64,000 nt of DNA, from assembly GCA_947503575.1 (NCBI GenBank), contig CANNDZ010000001.1, positions 1,364,001-1,428,000 on the forward strand, written 5' to 3'. Every line of letters starts with the position of its first letter. The stretch's first letter is position 1. The notes under the pieces were generated by a model, which did not search any database, was not told where the DNA came from, and worked only from the letters and a program-made list of their open reading frames with translations. The position numbers and the translations under genes were made by a program. This DNA comes from an uncultured Kordiimonas sp. GTDB taxonomy: Bacteria > Pseudomonadota > Alphaproteobacteria > Sphingomonadales > Kordiimonadaceae. Positions 17,692-26,572 of the stretch are shown here, piece by piece.

Positions 17692-19098
17692 ATGGGCATT
17701 CGCACACTCATTCACAGTATCTGTATTGGCATTTTGTTGGGTGCCGCTGTTGCTGCCGCAGAAGACAAAAAGCCAGCCGACCTTATTGTGCAGGGTGAGT
17801 ATGTCCTGGCCATGGAGCCCGGTTCAAAAGCGATACAAGATGGCGCAATCGCGGTTATCGACGGGGATATTGTAGCGGTTGGCCCAGCCAGCGACATTCA
17901 AGCTCAGTTTGATGCAGCGCAAACTATTGATGGTGCTGGCAAAGTATTGATGCCCGGCCTTGTAAATGGTCATACACATTCATCCATGGTGCTGTTTCGG
18001 GGGATGGCAGACGATCTGCCGCTTATGACCTGGCTGCAGGACTATATATTTCCAATGGAAGCGCGGTATGTCGACCAGGCGCTTGTTGAGGCCGGGACAA
18101 AGTTGGCGTGCTGGGAAATGATCACGTCTGGCACCACAAGTTTTGTCGACATGTATTTTTACCCTGACGTGATTGCCGATGTCGCAGTAAAATGCGGTTT
18201 GCGGGCTGTTGTTGCGGCACCGATGATTGATTTCCCCAGCCCCGGTTTTTCTGGTTGGGATGACAGCTTTGCCGCCGGCGTGGACTTTGCCCGCCGCTGG
18301 AAAGGCAAGCATCCGCGCATTACTCCTGCACTGGCACCCCACGCGCCCTACACAGTTTCAAAAGCGCATTTGGAGGCTGCTTTCTCTGCAGCAAAAGACC
18401 TTGGAGTGCCGGTATCCATTCATGTTGCGGAAGATCAGGCAGAAGTGAAAACCGTTAGCGACACCTATAGCATGTCATCTATCAGTCTGCTGTCCGGCAT
18501 GGGTATGCTGGAGCATAGAACAATCGCGGCGCATGTTGTTTGGCCGACCGATCAGGATATCGCAGCACTCGCGGGTTCGATGGCCGGACCGATCCATAAC
18601 CCAACTTCTAACATGAAAACAGGTGCTGGTATTGCGCCTGTTGCCAAAATGTTGGCGGCTGGCGTGACTGTCGGGCTTGGTACAGATGGTGCTGCTTCCA
18701 ATAACGACCTAAACCTTTGGCAGGAAATGCGATTGGCCGCCCTGATCCACAAAGGCGCTGCGACCGATCCGACCTTGGTTACCGCGAACCAAGCACTTGA
18801 TATGGCTACAAGAATGGGCGCAATGGCCGTTGGACTTGGGGACCAGGTTGGCAGCCTGTCGGTTGGTCGCCGCGCTGACATGATTCAGGTATCTATAGAC
18901 AATCCGCGTTTTCAGCCGCTGTATAATATTGTCTCTCACCTTGTTTATGTGGCAACGGGTGCAGATGTCGTGACATCCATTGTTGATGGCAAAATCCTGA
19001 TGCAGGATCGGGAGGTGAAAACCATTGATGTTGCCGCGATGCGCGCAGATATTAAGGCCATTGCCAAAAAAATTCAGGCAGACTTGCTAAAGCCTTAA
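17692..19098 (+). CDS. Exported amidohydrolase (MTA/SAH-deaminase or TRZ/ATZ type)
   Basis: The start is the ATG at 17692 after ACGAGG (468 residues). The N-terminus (IHSICIGILLGAAVAAAED) is a signal peptide, unusual for this normally cytoplasmic family. Metal ligands are visible: His94/His96 in VNGHTHSSM, a central IHVAED, and TDGAASNND in the C-terminal half. HAPYTVS and NPTSNMKTGAGIAPV are typical of S-adenosylhomocysteine/5'-methylthioadenosine deaminases and related triazine hydrolases. It probably deaminates a purine nucleoside-like or heterocyclic compound in the periplasm. It is monocistronic. Confidence 0.75.
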   Translation: MGIRTLIHSICIGILLGAAVAAAEDKKPADLIVQGEYVLAMEPGSKAIQDGAIAVIDGDIVAVGPASDIQAQFDAAQTIDGAGKVLMPGLVNGHTHSSMVLFRGMADDLPLMTWLQDYIFPMEARYVDQALVEAGTKLACWEMITSGTTSFVDMYFYPDVIADVAVKCGLRAVVAAPMIDFPSPGFSGWDDSFAAGVDFARRWKGKHPRITPALAPHAPYTVSKAHLEAAFSAAKDLGVPVSIHVAEDQAEVKTVSDTYSMSSISLLSGMGMLEHRTIAAHVVWPTDQDIAALAGSMAGPIHNPTSNMKTGAGIAPVAKMLAAGVTVGLGTDGAASNNDLNLWQEMRLAALIHKGAATDPTLVTANQALDMATRMGAMAVGLGDQVGSLSVGRRADMIQVSIDNPRFQPLYNIVSHLVYVATGADVVTSIVDGKILMQDREVKTIDVAAMRADIKAIAKKIQADLLKP

Positions 19099-19210
19099 GG
19101 TGCGTTTGATAGGAACTAAACGTAACTCCCCCTAGGAATTTCATTCTGGTATGATAAAGTCCGAAGTAACGGCGGGGTGATCTTAATCACGTGGCTTCAC
19201 AGGGGAAACT

Positions 19211-20176
19211 ATGAGCGGCAAGCAAGCAAAATTGGAACTTGTGAAACAGCTTCGGACAGGCTTGATAACCGGTGCAGTATGCTGCGCAGCGCTGCTGGGT
19301 AATGCTTTTGCCGCACAGGCATCACAGCAGCAGGACCTCTCTGCGGTTGAGCTGGCAGGCCCCGCGCAAGACATTGAGACATTCCTGGATGGTTTTTTTG
19401 CGCGGTTTTCCACCTACGCGAAGAAACGTCGTGAAAACACAGGCGGCCGCGCGATGATTCCCTTGTTACGCCATGCGCGTGCCGCCTATGAGCGGAGCCC
19501 CGCGTCGGAACGGCTGAAAAACCCTGCGGACTCCCCAACCGGGCTGATTGCAAAGCTGTGGATGCATGGCCCCCAATCATGGGTCATTACAGAATTTGAC
19601 TGGCTTGAAGACAGTGCCTTTGCCAAAGTTTACTTCAAGTCGGTTGATGAAAGTCGCCCAGATCCCATTCCCTTTGGTTTCAAGTTTTTTAAGGCAGGGA
19701 CCCGCTGGAAAATTGGTGGTTATGTTGACCTTCGTTCGCTGGAAGGCAACCACGACGGCTGGCATAATTTGATTGTTGAAGGCAACCCCGACAGCCCTGA
19801 GGCCGTGTTCACCAGTTATATGGATAAGATTGAGGAATTTTATTCGCCAAAGCGCGCTAAAGAAAGCATGAAAATAGCCCCTCAAGTGCAGGAGAACCTG
19901 GCGCCGATGTGGCTGCCAACCGAAGATGCAACCAAGTCTTTGGGCCGGGCAATGATGACATTTTCACAACTTCAGCCCCGCAACTGGCAATTTGTCAGCT
20001 CTGATTTTGTCGACGAGAAATCTGAACTGGTGATCCAGGCCAGCGCCGGAAATCCGGTTATGCGGCGCAACCTTGGTATGGCCGCCATGATGGGTAGCGG
20101 CATGAAGTTCACGCTTGAGCGGGTTGGCGACGAATGGCTATTGAAAAGTTACGGCCGAAGCGGCAGCAAAAAATAA
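19211..20176 (+). CDS. Exported hypothetical protein with repeated halves
   Basis: This 321-residue protein starts at an ATG after AGGGGAAA. The N-terminus (LRTGLITGAVCCAALLGNAFAAQA) is a signal peptide. The body is rich in aromatic and charged residues, with motifs such as FLDGFFARFSTYAKKRRENTGG and, later, VFTSYMDKIEEFYSPKRAKES; each half ends in a beta-rich KFTLERVGDEW / GFKFFKAGTRWKIGGY segment. This suggests two similar DUF-like domains of the kind that follow small periplasmic lipid- or ligand-binding folds. I do not recognise a named family. It is convergent with phoD and monocistronic. Confidence 0.65.
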   Translation: MSGKQAKLELVKQLRTGLITGAVCCAALLGNAFAAQASQQQDLSAVELAGPAQDIETFLDGFFARFSTYAKKRRENTGGRAMIPLLRHARAAYERSPASERLKNPADSPTGLIAKLWMHGPQSWVITEFDWLEDSAFAKVYFKSVDESRPDPIPFGFKFFKAGTRWKIGGYVDLRSLEGNHDGWHNLIVEGNPDSPEAVFTSYMDKIEEFYSPKRAKESMKIAPQVQENLAPMWLPTEDATKSLGRAMMTFSQLQPRNWQFVSSDFVDEKSELVIQASAGNPVMRRNLGMAAMMGSGMKFTLERVGDEWLLKSYGRSGSKK

Positions 20177-20210
20177 CTATTCCAGCAAACCACTCCGTCC
20201 AAAATCCGGC

Positions 20211-22091
20211 TTATCCAGTTAGTGTGTGTTGGCCAGCCTTCACCGTTTTGCTAACGGGCGCTTCCAGCACATAGTCTGCTTCACGCACAGTTGATACAAA
20301 CTGGAATGTTGCGGTTACGTCATCCCGCGTGATCAACAGTTCAAGCCACCCTCGGTGACTGCTGTTTAAGAACTTAAGCTCCGGACTTTTTTCCATGATC
20401 GCGGTTTTTACCACTTCCGGCTTGACGGGCAGATATTCTTCCATACCAGGTGATGAAACACCGGCTGTGCCGAACTCAACGCCTACTGGTCTACCGGTCT
20501 CATCCGTCAGGTCAAACGCCCACGCATTATGGGTGTCGCCTGCCAGCAAAACGGGGTTGGCGCTATTTTTCTGCAAGCTTTCAAACAACGCATTACGCGC
20601 AGCTGGATAGCCATCCCAGGCATCCAAATTGAGAGGCAAATCCATAGCGGCTAATGCCCTGAACTCAGCAATCTGGCGCGGCGTGACGAAGCTGGTGCTG
20701 TCGGCGTCTATATCTTCGTCAGCAATCACCGGAATACCAACTTTGCCGGTTAGCACCTGTTGGCCAAGAATTTGCCAGGGTTTGCCAGCATCTTTTGAGG
20801 TGCGCAGCGTGTCCGCGAGCCATGCTTCTTGTTTTGCGCCCAGCATTCGGCGGCTATCATCTGGCAGAATTTCCTCTTTAAATCGTGCTAAGTCAGGCAA
20901 ATAGGTTATCCCGTTGGGCAGGTTTTTAGGGTCCAGTGACTGGATTTCCTGCCAGTCGACGATGGGTTCCGCTTGTTGCCCGTTAACCCGAAAAGGCACG
21001 GGTATCTGACGAATGGTGACGGCACCTGATTGTTCGCTGGCGTCATAACCAGACACCGCAACGGGGGTTTTCCCATCTTCAAATCTGAAGGCTGCCGTTC
21101 GCAACGGCAAGTCAGCGCCGTATGTCAGGGGTTGGTCGCGTCCAACCAGCCGGGTATCCAGCATAATAAGGGTTGCAAGGTCACCCAACTCGAAACTGCG
21201 GTAAATTGTGTTCTGGTCACCTGCCGCATTTTCACGGATTGGCAGCCATTCGTGATACGCCCGCAAGGCAGCTTGCTTGCGTTCTTCAAACACGCCTTCA
21301 CCGTCATTATGGTTCTGCGCCCCGGTTTTCCAGGTATCGTTGGCAATTTCGTGATCATCCCAAACACAAATGAACGGATGCGCGGCATGCACGGCTTGCA
21401 AATCCGGGTCACTGCGATACAGGGCATATCGCTTGCGGTAATCCTCAAGCGCTATAACTTCGCCTTTAGGGTCAACCTTGCGGCCATGGTTACCTGTTAT
21501 CCCGTCGTTGCTGTAAACACCCTCAGGATACTCATAAATATAATCGCCAAGATGCAGCACCGCCGCTAGGTCACGATCAGCGATTTCCCGGTAAACATGA
21601 AAGAAGCCCTGCGGGTAGTTCGAGCATGACACAACCGCCAGAGCGATCGGGTCCTTACCTGATGCGGGCAGCGTCCGCGTGGTACCTGTTGTGCTTTGGG
21701 TGCCCTCACAAATGAACCGGTAATAGTATGGTGTATCAGACGTCAAACCGGATGCATCGACTTTAACAGTGTAATCTGTTTTCGGGCCACAGCGGCTCTC
21801 ACCTTGTGCAACAACAGTTTTAAAATCGTCGGTCAGCGCCACTTCCCAGCGAACAGACAGGTTGCGCGCATTACCATCAGTTGGGATTGTACGAGTCCAA
21901 AGGATCACGCGATCCTGCAGCGGGTCTCCGCTTGCGACGCCGTGCGAGAAAACAATACTTCCTGATTGACGGGCGGTTGCCGTTGGCATACCCGCGAAAA
22001 GAGCATACCCCGTCAGGCCCGACGCTCCTTTTATGACAGTGCGCCGATTTACGGCAGGCGTCGAATTAGATGTTTTGGGCTTGTGGGTCAC
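20211..22091 (-). CDS. phoD: PhoD-family alkaline phosphatase (Tat-exported)
   Basis: This protein has about 626 residues from a GTG at 22091, preceded by AAGGGAAAG; an ATG at 22139 is possible but lacks a ribosome site. The twin-arginine signal NRRTVIKGASGLTGYALF marks Tat export of a folded metalloenzyme. Family motifs are FSHGVASGDP, VVSCSNYPQGFF, LHLGDYIYEYPEG, CVWDDHEIANDTW and LAGDTHNAWAF, which cover the metal-binding Asp/His residues of PhoD phosphodiesterase/monoesterases. It releases phosphate from nucleotides or phosphodiesters in the periplasm, which would complement the S1/P1 nuclease encoded 30 kb away. No clear Pho box was seen upstream. Confidence 0.88.
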   Translation of the reverse strand: MTHKPKTSNSTPAVNRRTVIKGASGLTGYALFAGMPTATARQSGSIVFSHGVASGDPLQDRVILWTRTIPTDGNARNLSVRWEVALTDDFKTVVAQGESRCGPKTDYTVKVDASGLTSDTPYYYRFICEGTQSTTGTTRTLPASGKDPIALAVVSCSNYPQGFFHVYREIADRDLAAVLHLGDYIYEYPEGVYSNDGITGNHGRKVDPKGEVIALEDYRKRYALYRSDPDLQAVHAAHPFICVWDDHEIANDTWKTGAQNHNDGEGVFEERKQAALRAYHEWLPIRENAAGDQNTIYRSFELGDLATLIMLDTRLVGRDQPLTYGADLPLRTAAFRFEDGKTPVAVSGYDASEQSGAVTIRQIPVPFRVNGQQAEPIVDWQEIQSLDPKNLPNGITYLPDLARFKEEILPDDSRRMLGAKQEAWLADTLRTSKDAGKPWQILGQQVLTGKVGIPVIADEDIDADSTSFVTPRQIAEFRALAAMDLPLNLDAWDGYPAARNALFESLQKNSANPVLLAGDTHNAWAFDLTDETGRPVGVEFGTAGVSSPGMEEYLPVKPEVVKTAIMEKSPELKFLNSSHRGWLELLITRDDVTATFQFVSTVREADYVLEAPVSKTVKAGQHTLTG

Positions 22092-22364
22092 GTTGCTTTC
22101 CCTTGTTGCGGTTTCGTTTTGCAGCGGCACCAGCCGCATTCAGGTATCTATCGTCATTGGGCGTTTATCTATGCGTCGGTCCAAAAGGCCTTTGTGCTCT
22201 TGCGTTCATTAAAACGGTTAACATTTTCTGCACTAATTTCACGCTGATTTACCATTTAATAACCTAAAGGCACAAGAATATGACACCGAAGCAAAGATCA
22301 GTAAATTGACGCCAGCGCGTGCCCTGCAGCTCATAGTCAAATGGTCTAGGGGTTGTTCATTATT

Positions 22365-23954
22365 ATGCCGCAAAAAGTTCCCAACAGGTTTTTAGGCTAC
22401 GCATTTTGCGTGGGCGATTTGCTGTTGGAATTAAGCGATGATTTCACCGTCAAAAATGCTGATGGCGCGGTTAAAAAAACCTTGGGGTTGGAAACCGCGC
22501 CTGGCAGTGCAACGAACTTTCTGGACCTGCTGGATGTGCCGGGCAGGGGCCTTTTTAAAAAGAACATCAAGAAACTTACTGGTGCAAACCGGCTAGGCCC
22601 CATCAGCTTGAATGTTGGTTTTGATGCCGACAGCAAGGAAAAATTCGGAGCCTTTATCGCAAAGTTGCCGACCGAACCTGATGTAGTCTACGTCGTCCTC
22701 TCACGGCCTCAGCGCCTTGGAATGAACGATGCTTCACCCACGGCCACTATGGTGGCCGAGGAGAAAAAACAACAGTTTTTCAACAATCTTGAACGGCTTT
22801 TTGATGACGAACCTGGCCTTGAAGACAAGGTACAAGTCACTGTTATCGAAGCAGATGACGGCGAAAGCCTCAACGCTGGACAACAAAGCAATATCGAACA
22901 ATATCTGCAGTCTGTTTCATACGGTGGCAACACTGCCTCGCGCGTTGCAGAAGCAAAGTTCGCAGTTGTTCACGAAAAAGAAAACGATACTTCGTCCACT
23001 GAAGCAATCCGAACGGCAGTCGAGCAAGCGACAGGTGTTTCCATCAGCACGGCAACCATTGATGCGGCTGCTAGCAACTTAAGCGATAAAGACAGCATGA
23101 AAGCGCTGGTCTTTGGCTTGCAGCAGTTTGCTGAAGACAGTGATGGTTTTGATGTTGAGTCTATCGAAGAAAATTGTGGCACATTGATTGGCGAAACGGC
23201 CGAACGGGTGCGTGCATTTCGACAGGTGTTATCTGATGGCGCATTTTCACTGGTCTATCAGCCGATTGTGGACATGAAGCGTTTGACCACGCATCACTTT
23301 GAGGCACTGACACGCTTTGACTTGCCTGAGATTATGCGAAGCCAGTGGGAGATGATCCGGTTCGCTGAAGATGTTGGCCTGATTGATGATTTTGATCGCG
23401 CGGTTATCAATAGGGTTATCAAAAAAATTCGCGAATTGATGAGCCAGGGTGTCGCGCCAGCTATTGCGGTTAATGTATCGGGGCGATCGCTCTCTCACCC
23501 GGAATTTATAAGCGACCTGATCAAAACGCTGGAAGAAAACCGTGACCTTTCGGGCCATCTGTCGCTTGAAATCACAGAGAGTGCACGCATTCTGGACTTA
23601 AAGTCTTTAGCTGCTGTGGTGCAGCAAATCCGGGGCATTGGCTTCAGGGTCTATCTGGATGATTTTGGCGCAGGTGCAGCCGGGTTCCAGTATTTAAAAA
23701 GTCTAAAAGTAGATGCTGTTAAAATTGATGGGGCCTACATTAAAGACGCTGTGGAGTCAGCAGAGGACCGTGCCTTCTTGCGATCCATGGTTATGCTATG
23801 CCGGGAATTGGGAATCGATACTGTGGGTGAATGGGTCGAAACCAAGGACCATGCCGACCTTTTGAAAGACATAGGCGTTGACTATGGTCAGGGGTATTTT
23901 TATGGCAAGCCCACCAACGGATTGATGTCCGCCAGGGTCGCCAAATCCGCCTAA
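22365..23954 (+). CDS. EAL-domain cyclic-di-GMP phosphodiesterase
   Basis: This protein has 529 residues from the ATG at 22365. The N-terminal ~110 residues (CVGDLLLELSDDFTVKNADG) look PAS-like, then comes a ~150-residue linker, and the C-terminal EAL domain starts near residue 290. Catalytic and metal residues are visible: Glu313 in FEALTRFD, Asn in AVNVSGRSL, Glu in LEITES, the Asp pair in DDFGAGAAG, Lys in VKIDG, Glu in VGEWVET and the terminal YGQGYFYGKP. Loop 6 reads DDFGAGAAG instead of DDFGTGYSS, which may lower activity or change dimer signalling. It should degrade c-di-GMP in response to a signal sensed by the N-terminal domain. No GGDEF domain is present. Confidence 0.88.
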   Translation: MPQKVPNRFLGYAFCVGDLLLELSDDFTVKNADGAVKKTLGLETAPGSATNFLDLLDVPGRGLFKKNIKKLTGANRLGPISLNVGFDADSKEKFGAFIAKLPTEPDVVYVVLSRPQRLGMNDASPTATMVAEEKKQQFFNNLERLFDDEPGLEDKVQVTVIEADDGESLNAGQQSNIEQYLQSVSYGGNTASRVAEAKFAVVHEKENDTSSTEAIRTAVEQATGVSISTATIDAAASNLSDKDSMKALVFGLQQFAEDSDGFDVESIEENCGTLIGETAERVRAFRQVLSDGAFSLVYQPIVDMKRLTTHHFEALTRFDLPEIMRSQWEMIRFAEDVGLIDDFDRAVINRVIKKIRELMSQGVAPAIAVNVSGRSLSHPEFISDLIKTLEENRDLSGHLSLEITESARILDLKSLAAVVQQIRGIGFRVYLDDFGAGAAGFQYLKSLKVDAVKIDGAYIKDAVESAEDRAFLRSMVMLCRELGIDTVGEWVETKDHADLLKDIGVDYGQGYFYGKPTNGLMSARVAKSA

Positions 23955-23972
23955 CTGCAGTCTTCTTCGGTT

Positions 23973-25031
23973 TTAATAATCTTCAAGCTTACAGTCAGTC
24001 AGTTTCGTTACAAATTCAGCACCGAAAGCCTTTGATGGTGTTTGGAAACCGCCTTCGCCTTCGCCGCTGAGTTTCAAAAGCGCACACCGGACAGCGGACT
24101 CAGCCGTTAAGGTATAGCCATTGGGTGTGGCGAGTGTGCTTTTGTAGACGGTACCGTCCGCATCGGTCACTTCCGCCAGTAGCAATGATGTATCGCGTTC
24201 GCGCTCCGCGTCTGTCGGGCCCGCAGGCATTTTATCAATTTGTTTTTTAAGGAAATTTTTGACCATATTGCTGCCCATTACGGGACCGAAAAACCGGCTC
24301 ATGGTGGTCATGGACTTGATAGGGCCTTCATTGGGGAAATACACTTCAATATCGTCGATATTGGTACTGTAAAAAGCGGTTGATACGTCGCCCCAGGAAA
24401 CGGCCAGGAAGGGTTCCGGCCCAACACCCAAGTCAAACGACCGTTGCAGTTTACCAGCCGGAAAGCTTTTGATAACGCCGCCTTTGCGTGCCATGGTGCC
24501 TGCGCCCAATGACTCAACCGCCGTCTTGGCCGTGCCCTGCGATGGGCCGCCCAGGCCTTTGATTGCAATAACCAGAGATTGCGGATCTTTGGCTCTGGCC
24601 GCTGTATGCGCCGCCAGACAGTCGCTTGGCACGACATCAAAACCGACGCCAGGCATCAGGGAAATCCCTGCTTCTTTGGCATCGTCATTTAACGATGCTG
24701 CCAGTTCAAACACCGCAATTTCACCTGTAACGTCCAGATAATGCGTGCCGGTTTCAATACAGGCCGTCATCATCTGTTGAGCAGTTGCAGAAAACGGCCC
24801 GGCAACGGACAAAACAAGCGTGTGGTTTTTCAAAGCAGCCTTAGCAGCATCGGTGTCATCCACGGAAAAGGCAGCCCACGGCAACCCCAGTTTTTCTGCC
24901 AGTGCCCGCACCTTGTCGGCGTTACGGCCTGCTAATGTTGGCTTTTGCCCCAGCTCTATGGCTTTGGCGGCGATCAGCTTGCCGGTGTACCCGGTTGCAC
25001 CGTAGATCATCCATTTGGGGTTTGTAGCCAT
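23973..25031 (-). CDS. Saccharopine dehydrogenase-like NAD(P)-binding protein
   Basis: This 352-residue protein has an N-terminal Rossmann fold (MIYGATGYTGKLIAAKAIELG) and the LAGRN...VLSVAGPF and ETGTHYLDVTGE blocks typical of the saccharopine dehydrogenase-like / trans-acting enoyl reductase group, followed by GVGFDVVPSDCLA. The C-terminal domain ends in a substrate-binding region. Members act on unsaturated or keto acyl substrates, and most are uncharacterised. Its ATG overlaps the stop of the upstream glutathione transferase gene (TAATG), so the two are co-translated. Confidence 0.75.
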   Translation of the reverse strand: MATNPKWMIYGATGYTGKLIAAKAIELGQKPTLAGRNADKVRALAEKLGLPWAAFSVDDTDAAKAALKNHTLVLSVAGPFSATAQQMMTACIETGTHYLDVTGEIAVFELAASLNDDAKEAGISLMPGVGFDVVPSDCLAAHTAARAKDPQSLVIAIKGLGGPSQGTAKTAVESLGAGTMARKGGVIKSFPAGKLQRSFDLGVGPEPFLAVSWGDVSTAFYSTNIDDIEVYFPNEGPIKSMTTMSRFFGPVMGSNMVKNFLKKQIDKMPAGPTDAERERDTSLLLAEVTDADGTVYKSTLATPNGYTLTAESAVRCALLKLSGEGEGGFQTPSKAFGAEFVTKLTDCKLEDY

Positions 25032-25723
25032 TACAGGCCCTCCTCGGGGCTGACATCAAGCTTTTTCATCTCGGCGAAGGCGGCCACGGCTTTGACATGC
25101 GGGCCCGCGAAACTGTCCCGCGCACCGATACGTTGCATGAAGCTAGACAAGTTGGGCCAGCGATTGGCGCTTGGCACATAGCCTGTAAACGACAGGTTTG
25201 CATACTGCACCGCGACGGAGATGTCTGCGACTGAGATCATGTCGCCCACAAGCCAATCACGACCCTCAAGCGATGCGTCGATATAGTCGTTGATGCCAAT
25301 TAGTTTGCCGCGAATAACCTCCATCGCCCCGTCCACATCAGGTTCTTTTCCCTGCATTTGCGGAAATACCATTTTGCGGAAAATGCCCAGACCAATAGTC
25401 GATGCCATCTCGGTGTCCGCATATTCTTCGAACCAAAGGGTGCGGCCATAGTCTGCAAGCTCAGCAGGCACCAGCGCAGGCTCAGGAAGTTTCTTTTCCA
25501 GATAATGGAAGATTGCGGTCGAGTCCGGCAACACCCAGTCGTCACCGTTGTCACTGTCTTTCAAAACCGGAATCCGGCGCGCAGGATTGATTTTAGTAAA
25601 GTCATCGCCAGCCCCAAATGGGCTTAGGTGCTCAACTTCAAAATCAACGCCTTTTTCATTCAGTTGCGTCAGGATTTTGCGAAAGAAAGGCGAACCAATT
25701 AGGCCGCACACGGTCAGTGTCAT
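25031..25723 (-). CDS. Glutathione S-transferase family protein
   Basis: This 230-residue protein has an N-terminal thioredoxin-like domain (MTLTVCGLIGSPFFRKILTQL, with Ser in the SPFFRK active-site turn; RRIPVLKD cis-Pro loop; LPDSTAIFHYLE glutathione gamma-glutamyl contact) and an all-helical C-terminal domain from about residue 90 (SVADISVAVQYANL N-capping box). It conjugates or reduces electrophiles with glutathione. It is overlapped by the saccharopine-dehydrogenase-like gene and lies about 105 bp after the TetR regulator on the same strand, suggesting a small inducible detoxification unit. Confidence 0.82.
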   Translation of the reverse strand: MTLTVCGLIGSPFFRKILTQLNEKGVDFEVEHLSPFGAGDDFTKINPARRIPVLKDSDNGDDWVLPDSTAIFHYLEKKLPEPALVPAELADYGRTLWFEEYADTEMASTIGLGIFRKMVFPQMQGKEPDVDGAMEVIRGKLIGINDYIDASLEGRDWLVGDMISVADISVAVQYANLSFTGYVPSANRWPNLSSFMQRIGARDSFAGPHVKAVAAFAEMKKLDVSPEEGL

Positions 25724-25828
25724 TGCAGTGTCCCTATCTGCTGTTGCGGGTTACGGTCATAAACTGGAGCGATCCAGACTTTTTCAAGCCAGCAACCATC
25801 ATAGCGCAATCATTTATGGTGAATGAGG

Positions 25829-26452
25829 TCAGTCCAGCCTGGCAAGAGCGACAGACCCCTTGATCACAAAGCTGAGCGTTTCTTCCAGTGTGCGCACCGG
25901 GTTTTCGTCCAGGCTCCAACGTTTTAGCGCCATAATAGCGAAATCAAACAAGACATATTGGCGCGTCAGCCGTTCTTTTTCAGACATATGGGCGAACTTG
26001 CCGTCCAGCATTTCATAGGTCTTTAACATGCCGACAACGTTGAATTCTTCAATGATCCGCCGCAGCTCCCAACTGGGTTGGGTAATCGCCTGGCTCAGAA
26101 AATTCAGATAGTTGGCACCCGCCGCCTTTTCCTTCATCAGTTCACCAAGCGGCATGATCAACACTTCAACTAATTGCGCAAGCGTCGGGTCATCGTCCAG
26201 ATCTTCCAGCATCTTTTGCCGAACCTGGTCGATTTGCATTGTGCGTTCGTTGATTGTTGCGCTGATCAGCCCTTTTTTGGACCCGAAATGATACTGAAGC
26301 GCTGACTGATTGCGTTGACCTGCTTCCTGCAGGATTTCCCGCGTTGAAACATCAGCCAACCCCTTTTCTGCAATCAGGCGTTCTGCCGCTTCAATCAGGG
26401 CAATACGCGTTGCGTCGGCACGTTTTACTTTGCCACCATTTTGTACGTTCAA
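25829..26452 (-). CDS. TetR family transcriptional regulator
   Basis: This 207-residue regulator starts at TTG (26452), chosen because GGGGGAGAAAC sits just upstream and no other start precedes the DNA-binding domain. The helix-turn-helix spans about residues 12-60: ALIEAAERLIAEKGLADVS, then ILQEAGQRNQSALQYHFGSKKGL (recognition helix). The C-terminal ligand domain is unassigned. Flanking genes are two glutathione transferases, so control of a detoxification or lipophilic-compound response is likely. A 15-bp palindrome in the divergent promoter at 27787 is a candidate site. Confidence 0.82.
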   Translation of the reverse strand: MNVQNGGKVKRADATRIALIEAAERLIAEKGLADVSTREILQEAGQRNQSALQYHFGSKKGLISATINERTMQIDQVRQKMLEDLDDDPTLAQLVEVLIMPLGELMKEKAAGANYLNFLSQAITQPSWELRRIIEEFNVVGMLKTYEMLDGKFAHMSEKERLTRQYVLFDFAIMALKRWSLDENPVRTLEETLSFVIKGSVALARLD

Positions 26453-26572
26453 GTTTCTCCCCCTGAACTAGTTACTGCTCTCCCACCGAAAGCAGTTAAA
26501 CATTTATGACAGGGGTTAGTAAAGAACCGGTTCGCAAAACTGCTGCTCATGCGCGCCTGGTTGTTGTGGCGT

